Shown in pieces: positions 55,501-61,619 of a stretch of DNA of 64,000 bases (positions within the stretch are counted from its first letter, which is position 1; each line of letters opens with the position of its first letter). A model generated the notes under the pieces. That model did no database searches and was not told the origin of the DNA. It saw only the letters and a program-made list of their open reading frames with translations. The stretch is taken from assembly GCA_035582835.1 (NCBI GenBank), contig JAYKAV010003060.1:105727-169726 (forward strand), in the 5' to 3' direction. A program made the position numbers and the translations under genes. The stretch is from Phoebastria nigripes. Its lineage: Eukaryota; Chordata; Aves; Procellariiformes; Diomedeidae.

Positions 55501-58500
55501 TATCTCCCAGTGTGTGCAGCTTGATGAATTTGACTCTCAGATTTGTGATCTTTAATAGGTCTGCAGGGGACACCAAAAAAAACCAAACCCCGTTTTGGAA
55601 TTATTTACCAGATACTGTATTGAATGGGAGGAAGCCAGGAGTGACTTCCCAAGCACACTTCCTATGGGCAGATTAGATCAGATTTGATTTCAGTGCTTAC
55701 ATACAACACATCACATCACTTCATACTCCCAAATTAAAAAAAAAATTACATTATTTTACTACAGGTTGATCACTGTATAAGTTAGTTTAAGCTAAAAATA
55801 CTAGTCTATTTTATTGTAGACATACACAGCACAAACACAAATAATTAAAGGCATGCACAACGGTACCACTGAAAAGACACTGGTTCTTTGGGGCTTTAAA
55901 ATGTAAGATGGGCAAGGACGTGATATTAAGGAACTGCTGACAAGGCTGACCTGGAGCTTTAAGAGTTACAAGCCTTTTGGCAAAAGTCTTAGTTGGAAAC
56001 AAGACACAAATAATTCTTCTTTCTTATACGCCCAACTTTCCTAGCAAATATAATTAGTTACATTTTGCTGAAAGAAGCAACACCCCATCACTGACCAAAT
56101 ACAAAAGCGAAGTTCTCAAGGGATAATCCATGGGAAGACAATATTGCAGTAATTAATTCAGTCTACATGTTCACTTTGGCCTTATGAATCCTGTGTAATT
56201 TCTTATAGCCTTGAAACTAGGCTTGAAAAAGCACTTCAAGCCCATGAAAGCAGAGTTTCTCCTTTAAAATGTTGGTTAAAAAAACATTCAACTGATATAG
56301 CAACTAGCAGACACTCTTCCACGTCAGATATTTTCTTCTGCTCCAGTTAGCTTTAAACTGAAGGACACAAACTGAAACTGAGAATGCATATTAAATCAGA
56401 GGTCAAGTTTAAGGCCAAGCACTGCAGTTCCCTACTCAGGCCAAATGCCCCATGAGGTTTCTCTTTGAGCCACACTCAGCAACAGATCTCTCTACCTTTG
56501 CCTTCCTGGATTGTCAGGACCATACACGAACGCTACAGTAATGTGTGTTGTACGACCACATCTGTGTGGTCCAGCCACGCAGCGCTACCAAGGCCAACCA
56601 TTCTAAAGTCATGACTTAAGTGTTCTAAAAAATAAACCACGACCCCCCTGATTTTAGCTAGAAACGCAAAATGATATAAGTACCTTTGTAGTTCTGTTTC
56701 TTTGCTTTCTGAATGCTGTACAATTACGGGATCACGTTCCAAGGTTTCTCTTGGCAACTGCATGTATGTTGGGGAGAGGGGGTCTTTAATGAAAATAAAG
56801 CCCTGATCAATTAAGAAAAGGACCAACTACAATGATGTGTGTAAGAGCAATCACTTGAGTTGACAATACTGATCCGTTATTTCCCAGCATGTCACTGTCT
56901 GAGTCAGAAAAAGACACCATACCTCAAATGTATTCATATGACTTCAAAACTGTTATCGGGGCTAATGCATGGCTTTATTTGTGGCTTACTGATTTTTGTA
57001 AGCAAATAAGTACAGAAATGCTTTCAAATGAGCCTGGAAGGTAACTGCATACATACTTTGAATCCTTGGACTGTACGGATCTTCAATTCGAAAAGCAGGA
57101 TCTAAAACACGATATATTACCTGGAAGAAAAATGGTACAATGCAAGATTCAGCTTGAAAAATAAGAGAATCTGAATTTGTATGGAAAAAGTCTATACAAT
57201 AAACATATTGGAAAAAACCCCCTCTGACCTCTCCCTCCGTTGAAGGTTCAATGTCAGAATATCGGGAATCACAAATTATATCATCCACTTTCTTCATGGG
57301 TCCAGTTGAAATCCCAGGAAACGAGCTCTCACAGTCATATGCAAAATACCTATATACTTGCCACGTTTTTCCGAAATCAGATGATCTTTCTATCAACATT
57401 GCAGCAGGACGGAATGTCTAATAGTAAGAAAACCAAAAGAGATTTTATTTGGTTAATTATTACTTGCATTTACATTGAGCGCTTTTAAGTGTGAGCAATC
57501 CACATGTCTGGATTTTAATCTCTCTCCCTGCACTGACTATTTCCAATATTTGGAAATATTGGAAATATTTTTCTGCTGATATCCCACTCTCTGCTCAGAG
57601 GCAGATCTTTGAAATAACATACATCAAACCACAGACTACCCATCTTTAAAAAGATGGCACTCAGTGGCCAAGCACTTAAACACACTTACAATAAATAAGC
57701 AAACTTGTAAGTTTTTCGGATTCCAAATCCTTTCTTAAAACTGGGGGTTAATGCAGGGCTTTAGTGAAACAAAAGGCTTTTTTCCACTGCTTGCGGAAAG
57801 CAGCACAGCCTTCTTCCTTGCCGTACTTCCTTGCCTAATCTTCTGCAAAGGACCTAATGGGCCTCCTCTCCTGCCTTGGGGACCGGGAGGCCACTCTCAG
57901 TGCTTCCCCTCCAGCTCTGATGCCCAGAAGTTCTTGCTGAGCAGTTATCTCTGATGCTCAGAAAAGCCCTAGGATTGCCCACCTCTCTTTGTCTGACCAC
58001 ACTACCTTTTGCAGCATCTCTGCTGCCCACTGCCAGCTGTCCTCTGTCCTGCATTAAGAAAACCTTCTTCTTTAAGGAGATTGAGAGGTTCAGCTCCATC
58101 CACTCTTGCTGCATTCGAGTCCCCCAGTCCCTGTGACCCTACTCCAGCTGGCCTTGCCCAGACTCTGGCAGGCTGCATTCACTTCACACAAACCACCGTC
58201 CTTCTTACCTACATGTATTCAGCTCCAGAACAACTAGCTAATAAGATTTTTAATCCCTCTGACCTAAAAATCTCATGTTTCAATTTGTGAGCTGCATTTC
58301 AAAAAGCAGATATTAATTTAACACCTGGCTTGCACCTACCAAGAAATGCCAAGTCTCTTCATTAGTTTTATGTATTCAGAGGAGGTCCTCCAAGAGCCAA
58401 GCACAAAAGCATTCAGTCACAGCTGGAAAGAAATTTTCTTTCTGCTTCCTGGCGGAAAATATCACCCAACTTACAAACTGGTATCTCACCCAACAAAAAA

Positions 58501-60782
58501 TGTAGCAACCCAGAGGTAAGGCAGCTCAAGCGTCTACCACACAAAGTCAACAAATCACCATTAAAACTATCTTTCCCCCGCAGTCTCCCTCCTGATGGCA
58601 GACCAAGCCCAGTGGCACCGGGGCACAATGGCCGCAGCACCCGCATCGGGTCAGGGATCTCTTGGGGGTCCCTCGCTGCTGGAGGCCAGCAGAAAGGACG
58701 ACCTTCTACTTCAGCCACCACTGTGGGGCAGGGCAAGAAACCCAAGCTGACGCCACAGGAAAGAGGAACCAGCTCTCCTAGAAAGCTGATGGGTGAAAAT
58801 AAGGAGATTAATTTGTCTACATGCAAAGAGCAGGGATTTAGCCCTGCAGGAACTGCAGCCCCTGAAGCCTCAGCTGGAGGTTGCCACTAGCGCTTGCCTG
58901 CGATTTAGGATGTACGGGACATAATCTGCCATTCCAAGACATCTGTTTGTAAAGAAACAAAGACACTTTGTGTACAGATGTTCCTTCTTCCTGAAGACCT
59001 TTCCATTTGCCAAATGAAAACTGATACCATGGCCAATTTTTTTTTAAGAGGAAAAATCCTTGCTACTATATGATTTAGCTAATGATCTTCTAGAACACAA
59101 CCACCAGAGAGACCAACACAAACTCCAGCTTCAGTATGACTCCTTCTGCAGCCTCACTGGTGTTCAAACACAACTCAAGCCACAAGTCACAATTCAGCCT
59201 TCCTGCGTGACTTCAGCAGGAGTTAAAAATGGTTGACAGCTCTAAAAAAAACCAGGCAAAACAGCTCAGACAAAGCCCAAATCCCAAATATCAAACAGAT
59301 GTGAAGGACTACGAGATCTCTTATTTCCTTGTGTTTTGGGGTTCGGGGTAAGGCTGCGGCTTCCTTACCTTGAAGGTCATAATGAGATGAGTGAAATGAA
59401 ACTCGGCTTCCAGGTTCAGCTGGATAGTCACGTTTTCCAGACCTGCAGGGGCAGAGAAAAGAAGCTGTGCAGCAAACAAGGACACCCGCCAGCCTCTACA
59501 TCTAAATTTTGCCAAAGCTCTTTGGTGACGCAGAGACTCTTTTCTTTGCCACTTGGTTCTGTTGTCAAAAAGGGACACGAGGGTTAGCATATTACTGAGG
59601 TAGGGGGGAGATACCGAGGATCTGCTGAAGAGTGTATCACACATGGGATTCCTGTGCATCATTTGCACCAAACACGTTACACCCAAAGTGTGAGCGGGCA
59701 CTGCCGTTACTTTAGACTGCATAACATGGCTAACATCACTAGATGTAGGGTAAGGATGGGGACTGCTACGGGCTGGATCCTGTCACGAAAGCGCCCACTG
59801 GCTGGTACGACTGAGGACGCTGAGCCCAGACCTGCGTGGTGACCCCAGGCTGTCCTCACACACTGCAGCCCATCTGGCAGCAACACAGCCGCGAGCTTCT
59901 GCAGCCCTAACACCCCAAATCTCACTGATGGCTGGTGGGGGCCGCTTCCCACCTTTCTTCACTCACTCCGGACTCTCCTGTCCATCTGGATGCAGGAACT
60001 GTTCCTTTACAACCTGGTTTTGAAATACTCCTAAAGCAACTATCACAGCCATGCTTTGCAACCGTGAGGGCTGGGAAACCAGTGGTAAGCAAAAGGTTTT
60101 CCAAGCTCTGTTGTACAACTACCTACGGCCAAGGACTCTACGCAGAAAGGAAGCAAAACAGTTACAAATACTATTTTGTCATGTGAAAAGACCTCTCAAA
60201 ACAGCTGGATACTAATTATACTGTAGTTAGAAATTTAAAAAAAATAATCAAGATTTACAGAGAGGAGAAAGGGTAAGAAATGAAAATAATAAAGCAATAA
60301 AGCGCTTAAATTTTTGACCAGCTGTAACTTTATGTGGAGCATGCCGCAATGGTCCCTTCTGCTGTATGCCTGAATAGAAGAAAACATGAATTGGACAGAA
60401 AGAATCATTTGTTTTTTATTGTTCAAGGACATTTTCATGACCTTATGAGCTAGGAACTTTTCTGTGTGAATGCTGCCAAGCCTGTTGCAAAAAACATGAA
60501 TTATTTGGAACGCTAGAAGAGAGCCGCTGGAGACAAGAAGCTTGCTAGTTTGATCTAAATGGTTAAAAAGGATTTAGTGAAAACCTTCCTTTACCGGGCA
60601 GCAGAAATGTTACAAATATTACCATTTTATTTTAATATACAGTAAGACAGCTACTGCCAATGCATTCACAGAAGTCCCATCCCGTCCAGCTGGCTTTAAG
60701 GCTTCAGGGTAGGACTGCTGTTGGAGAAACCTCAATGCCTTGTTTTGTGTGTGAAGGCATGCCAAAAGCATAACCATAAAAG

Positions 60783-60844
<62 letters not shown>

Positions 60845-61619
60845 AAAAAGCCACCAAACTAACATGCAGTATTTTTTTTTTAGCTGGCTTGTTTCTGGTG
60901 TTCATTTTACTGTTTGGCATATGGATGCAGGAATTCAGGGAGCCCAGGAGGGGGAAGGCAGTTTGCAGGGTAGGAGATGTCCCTGGCTTTGCTCTCCTGG
61001 GGCAGGAGGGCAGGGAAGCAGGAGGTCTGCGGGCAGGATGGCGGCCCCCGGCTCTGTGCCCAAACCTCCTCCTTCCACAGCTTCCCTGCAGCCCAGCGGC
61101 GCGGGGAAGCCCTGCGGGGCTTCCTTGGCAGCGCCGCCCCGGGATATTTACTCCTGGAAGGCTGCTCCGCTCCNGCTGCCCAAACATGAGGGAGATCTGG
61201 AGCCAGTGTGGGAAACTTTTCTCTTTAGGAAAGGATTCTTGCAACGTGGTGGGACGGCTCTTTCCAACACTCCCGGAGGGCTGGCGGGGCTTCGTTATGG
61301 ATTAAGGGCTGCTCCAGGGCACACAAAAGCAGCCAGTTTTACTCAGCCCTCCTCGAACAGCATGATCCTTCACACGGCAGTAATCACCAAGCCAGAGATA
61401 ACAGCAAACCCGCAGGTACCCTTAAACAAAAGGAGGGAAAGCAGCTCCCAGCCCTGGAAATGGCTCCCGGACAAACCCTGTACCATTTTCCGACTGCCAC
61501 CAGAGCTTTAGGCGATTTGGAGCGAACGTGGTGACCACGTTTTCAATGCGATGACTGTCAGGATTGAGAGTATCGTGGAAGGGATCCTCGGAGTCACATA
61601 TGAAACATTTTTTGTCCTC
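19369..61619 (-). CDS. LAMB1: Laminin subunit beta-1, 31 coding exons, N-terminus beyond right edge
   Basis: Exons in transcription order: 61619-61484, 59442-59369, 57417-57229, 57120-57057, 55560-55358, 54024-53904, 53724-53536, 53171-52992, 52574-52462, 51465-51386, 48811-48676, 46557-46399, 45588-45461, 45016-44893, 44373-44169, 44009-43866, 43770-43539, 43052-42889, 42393-42169, 41294-41077, 40980-40884, 31128-30759, 29054-28870, 27653-27412, 25373-25170, 24785-24641, 23881-23674, 22992-22851, 22006-21830, 20541-20382, 19505-19369. Total 5151 nt, 1716 residues plus stop, matching the human protein from about residue 72 on. The frame is intact at every GT-AG junction. Domains in order: laminin N-terminal (LN), LE repeats 1-5, laminin IV type B, LE 6-13, coiled coil II, the six-Cys beta knob, coiled coil I, and the C-terminal Cys (STCL) that bonds to laminin gamma. 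It is a secreted basement-membrane subunit that trimerises with alpha and gamma chains. The signal peptide exons are not in the window. Ns fall in one codon each of exons 23 and 27. Confidence 0.97.
20382..20541 (-). CDS. LAMB1: LAMB1 exon 33: coiled coil I
   Basis: [20 protein letters not shown] through [13 protein letters not shown]. Heptad-rich coiled coil. Acceptor AACAG, donor GTAAGG, ending phase 1. Confidence 0.96.
21830..22006 (-). CDS. LAMB1: LAMB1 exon 32: coiled coil I
   Basis: [20 protein letters not shown] through KQNAEEVKK, 59 whole codons. Contains an N-glycosylation sequon (NAT). Acceptor TCTTAG, donor GTGAGA. Confidence 0.95.
22851..22992 (-). CDS. LAMB1: LAMB1 exon 31: coiled coil I, acceptor beside a CR1
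   Basis: [20 protein letters not shown] through KGTQDLLTS. Phase 2 in, phase 0 out; donor GTGAGT. The acceptor is CCACAG with a weak pyrimidine tract, and sequence immediately upstream (forward from about 23001) is an antisense CR1, so the branch-point region lies in or at the edge of the repeat. Confidence 0.95.
23001..23482 (+). repeat. Internally deleted CR1 LINE, about 480 bp
   Basis: The + strand reads a CR1 ORF2 linker segment ([43 protein letters not shown]) up to about 23205. It then jumps directly to the CR1 3' region (gggacagactttttagcagg, [15 protein letters not shown], 'cccttccaacccaaactatt', 'tctgtgattct'). The whole reverse transcriptase portion is missing. It is inserted in LAMB1 intron 30, antisense to the gene. 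The 5' boundary is uncertain by about 15 bases because it runs close to the exon 31 acceptor. Confidence 0.9.
23674..23881 (-). CDS. LAMB1: LAMB1 exon 30: coiled coil I
   Basis: [20 protein letters not shown] through [13 protein letters not shown]. Acceptor TGCTAG, donor GTATGC; phase 1 in, phase 2 out. An N is 10 bases into the following intron (23664). Confidence 0.96.
24641..24785 (-). CDS. LAMB1: LAMB1 exon 29: coiled coil I
   Basis: [20 protein letters not shown] through IKQIRDFLM. Contains the sequon NAT. Acceptor CTTTAG; donor GTAAAA after one base of the next codon, which gives Gln with exon 30. Confidence 0.94.
25170..25373 (-). CDS. LAMB1: LAMB1 exon 28: beta-knob (domain alpha) and start of coiled coil I
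   Basis: Begins [20 protein letters not shown] and continues with [11 protein letters not shown]: six cysteines in the short disulfide knob that interrupts the coiled coil in beta laminins. Then [20 protein letters not shown] of coiled coil I. 68 whole codons; acceptor CTGCAG, donor GTAATA. Confidence 0.96.
27412..27653 (-). CDS. LAMB1: LAMB1 exon 27: coiled coil II
   Basis: [20 protein letters not shown] through [16 protein letters not shown]. Sequon NAS. One codon reads ANG (N at 27545), where mammals have Met. Acceptor CTGCAG, donor GTACAC. Confidence 0.95.
28870..29054 (-). CDS. LAMB1: LAMB1 exon 26: coiled coil II
   Basis: [20 protein letters not shown] through [15 protein letters not shown]. 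Sequon NST. Acceptor TTACAG, donor GTAAGT; phase 2 in, phase 1 out. Confidence 0.95.
30759..31128 (-). CDS. LAMB1: LAMB1 exon 25: LE13 and start of coiled coil II
   Basis: The largest exon (370 nt). [19 protein letters not shown] through [19 protein letters not shown], then the first heptads, ending [11 protein letters not shown]. The last LE module ends with CxxC. Acceptor TTCCAG, donor GTGAGT. Confidence 0.97.
31129..40883 (-). other. LAMB1: LAMB1 intron 24 (9.8 kb, the largest inside the window)
   Basis: No exon seen. Holds an old CR1-like tail (about 31700-31935), a T tract (32109-32132), an AT-rich half (about 32500-37600), then a GC-rich stretch (about 37640-40880) with overlapping open frames on both strands that resemble no known protein. 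A possible short antisense CR1 remnant lies near 35660-35705. No RNA gene is recognised. Confidence 0.6.
31700..31935 (+). repeat. Old CR1-like LINE 3' fragment
   Basis: 'aagtggtggagctccctacc', 'acaagacaccatgggtgc', 'tggcttcaaagaagtacg' and 'acaaatttatggaataaca' follow the pattern of older CR1-type 3' UTRs (wording such as 'gtggaactccttgccaca'). No terminal ATTCTATG repeat is left. Moderately sure of class, not of boundaries. Confidence 0.55.
40884..40980 (-). CDS. LAMB1: LAMB1 exon 24: second half of LE12
   Basis: [20 protein letters not shown] through GDPGMECK. Acceptor GGCAG, donor GTGAGT, phase 1 out. It is followed by the 9.8-kb intron. Confidence 0.96.
41077..41294 (-). CDS. LAMB1: LAMB1 exon 23: LE11 and first half of LE12
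   Basis: [20 protein letters not shown] through [13 protein letters not shown]. An N at 41145 makes one codon NCC, where mammals have Ala. The exon is notably GC-rich. Acceptor TCACAG, donor GTAAGG. Confidence 0.95.
42108..42152 (+). repeat. 18-bp tandem repeat, about 2.5 units
   Basis: GACATGGCCGGCAGAGGG at 42108-42125 and 42126-42143, then GACATGGCC. The copies are identical. It lies in LAMB1 intron 22, only about 17 bases past the exon 22 donor. Confidence 0.9.
42169..42393 (-). CDS. LAMB1: LAMB1 exon 22: end of LE9 (SR of YIGSR) and LE10
   Basis: [20 protein letters not shown] through SALQQDCR. The first codon completes the Gly of YIGSR. It carries the complete LE10 with [16 protein letters not shown]. 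Acceptor AACAG, donor GTGAGT. Confidence 0.96.
42889..43052 (-). CDS. LAMB1: LAMB1 exon 21: end of LE8 and LE9 up to YIG
   Basis: [20 protein letters not shown] through [10 protein letters not shown]. Includes PESGR, where mammals have PDSGR. The exon ends one base into the Gly codon of YIGSR. Acceptor CACAG, donor GTACTT. Confidence 0.96.
43539..43770 (-). CDS. LAMB1: LAMB1 exon 20: LE7 and most of LE8
   Basis: [20 protein letters not shown] through [12 protein letters not shown]. Two LE modules with the eight-Cys pattern. Acceptor TGCAG, donor GTACAG, phase 2 out. Confidence 0.96.
43866..44009 (-). CDS. LAMB1: LAMB1 exon 19: LE6
   Basis: [20 protein letters not shown] through [13 protein letters not shown]. 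The first LE module after the globular domain IV. Acceptor CTCAG, donor GTACGT. Confidence 0.96.
44169..44373 (-). CDS. LAMB1: LAMB1 exon 18: end of laminin IV type B domain
   Basis: [20 protein letters not shown] through [14 protein letters not shown]. The donor is GTACGT after the T of a split Ser codon. A nearby GTAACC would break the frame, so the first is chosen. Acceptor TTGTAG. Confidence 0.94.
44893..45016 (-). CDS. LAMB1: LAMB1 exon 17: laminin IV type B domain
   Basis: [20 protein letters not shown] through ESPYTLIDS. With the split Arg codon it forms RYVVLPR, a known cell-adhesive sequence of this subunit. Acceptor ATCCAG, donor GTGAGC. Confidence 0.95.
45461..45588 (-). CDS. LAMB1: LAMB1 exon 16: laminin IV type B domain
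   Basis: [20 protein letters not shown] through VVSLSPGS plus two bases of Arg. Acceptor CCCCAG (an N at 45596 lies in the tract), donor GTCAGT. Confidence 0.94.
46399..46557 (-). CDS. LAMB1: LAMB1 exon 15: laminin IV type B domain
   Basis: [20 protein letters not shown] through [10 protein letters not shown], 53 whole codons. Acceptor TTGTAG, donor GTAGGT. Confidence 0.96.
46558..48675 (-). other. LAMB1: LAMB1 intron 14 (2.1 kb)
   Basis: Contains a (TA)8 microsatellite at 47333-47348. Overlapping open frames at 47493-48054 on the + strand show no recognisable domain and are taken as chance. Nothing else is identified. Confidence 0.6.
47333..47348. repeat. (TA)8 microsatellite
   Basis: Eight perfect TA units in LAMB1 intron 14. 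Confidence 0.9.
48676..48811 (-). CDS. LAMB1: LAMB1 exon 14: LE5 and start of domain IV
   Basis: [20 protein letters not shown] through [12 protein letters not shown]. The truncated fifth LE module runs into the globular domain. Acceptor TTTTAG, donor GTGAGT. Confidence 0.96.
48812..51385 (-). other. LAMB1: LAMB1 intron 13 (2.6 kb)
   Basis: Moderately GC-rich, with several chance open frames on both strands. No exon, RNA gene or known repeat is recognised. Confidence 0.55.
51386..51465 (-). CDS. LAMB1: LAMB1 exon 13: end of LE4, start of LE5
   Basis: [20 protein letters not shown] then GGALNN. Acceptor TGCAG (forward 51466-51468), donor GTGAGT, phase 2 out. Confidence 0.95.
52462..52574 (-). 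CDS. LAMB1: LAMB1 exon 12: LE4
   Basis: [20 protein letters not shown] through [12 protein letters not shown]. Acceptor ATCTAG, donor GTAAGT. Confidence 0.96.
52992..53171 (-). CDS. LAMB1: LAMB1 exon 11: LE3
   Basis: [20 protein letters not shown] through [17 protein letters not shown]. Acceptor TCCTAG, donor GTGAGT; phase 1 in and out. Confidence 0.96.
53536..53724 (-). CDS. LAMB1: LAMB1 exon 10: LE2
   Basis: [20 protein letters not shown] through [13 protein letters not shown]. Sequon NTS. Acceptor TCACAG, donor GTAAGT. Confidence 0.96.
53904..54024 (-). CDS. LAMB1: LAMB1 exon 9: most of LE1
   Basis: [20 protein letters not shown] through [11 protein letters not shown]. Acceptor GACAG behind an unusually long pure pyrimidine tract; donor GTGAGT, phase 1 out. 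Confidence 0.95.
54033..54064 (-). repeat. C9-T15-C-T7 polypyrimidine tract at exon 9 acceptor
   Basis: On the - strand a run of nine C, fifteen T, one C and seven T precedes AATGACAG and exon 9. It is a homopolymer-type low-complexity tract that also serves as the splice pyrimidine tract. Confidence 0.85.
55358..55560 (-). CDS. LAMB1: LAMB1 exon 8: end of LN domain, start of LE1
   Basis: [20 protein letters not shown] through [28 protein letters not shown] marks the LN/LE1 boundary. Acceptor CTGCAG, donor GTAAAT. Confidence 0.96.
55561..57056 (-). other. LAMB1: LAMB1 intron 7 (1.5 kb)
   Basis: AT-rich. A 97-codon open frame at 56533-56826 in the sense orientation has no recognisable domain and is not needed for the protein. 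No repeat or RNA gene is seen. Confidence 0.55.
57057..57120 (-). CDS. LAMB1: LAMB1 exon 7: LN domain
   Basis: [20 protein letters not shown] plus Gln, and the first base of Asn. Acceptor TTCCAG, donor GTATGT. Confidence 0.95.
57229..57417 (-). CDS. LAMB1: LAMB1 exon 6: LN domain
   Basis: [20 protein letters not shown] through DIEPSTEGE, 63 whole codons. Acceptor ATTAG, donor GTCAGA. Confidence 0.95.
57418..59368 (-). other. LAMB1: LAMB1 intron 5 (2.0 kb)
   Basis: Contains a 14-bp-arm inverted repeat (57538-57567). Open frames near 57750-58890 on both strands look like chance. No exon or known repeat is seen. Confidence 0.55.
57538..57567. repeat. Near-perfect palindrome, 14-bp arms
   Basis: TATTTCCAATATTT, spacer GG, AAATATTGGAAATA. 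The arms match perfectly. Lies in LAMB1 intron 5. Confidence 0.9.
59369..59442 (-). CDS. LAMB1: LAMB1 exon 5: LN domain
   Basis: [20 protein letters not shown] then IMTFK. Sequon NVT. Acceptor CTGCAG, donor GTAAGG. Confidence 0.95.
59443..61483 (-). other. LAMB1: LAMB1 intron 4 (2.0 kb)
   Basis: Carries a long A tract on the + strand (60783-60848). The rest shows no exon, RNA gene or known repeat. Confidence 0.55.
60783..60848 (+). repeat. Poly(A) tract, about 66 bases with two interruptions
   Basis: A25, GAG, A32, G, then a further short A run. No recognisable retrocopied sequence precedes it and no target-site duplication is obvious. Confidence 0.85.
61484..61619 (-). CDS. LAMB1: LAMB1 exon 4: LN domain, first exon in the window
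   Basis: [20 protein letters not shown] through LKLWWQSEN plus one base of Gly. Acceptor TTTCAG, donor GTACAG. It corresponds to human residues from about 72 on. Confidence 0.96.

Noticed and set aside
56533..56826. 97-codon sense-strand open frame in LAMB1 intron 7, considered as an extra exon
   Set aside because: Exons 7 and 8 join in frame without it, and it resembles no laminin module.
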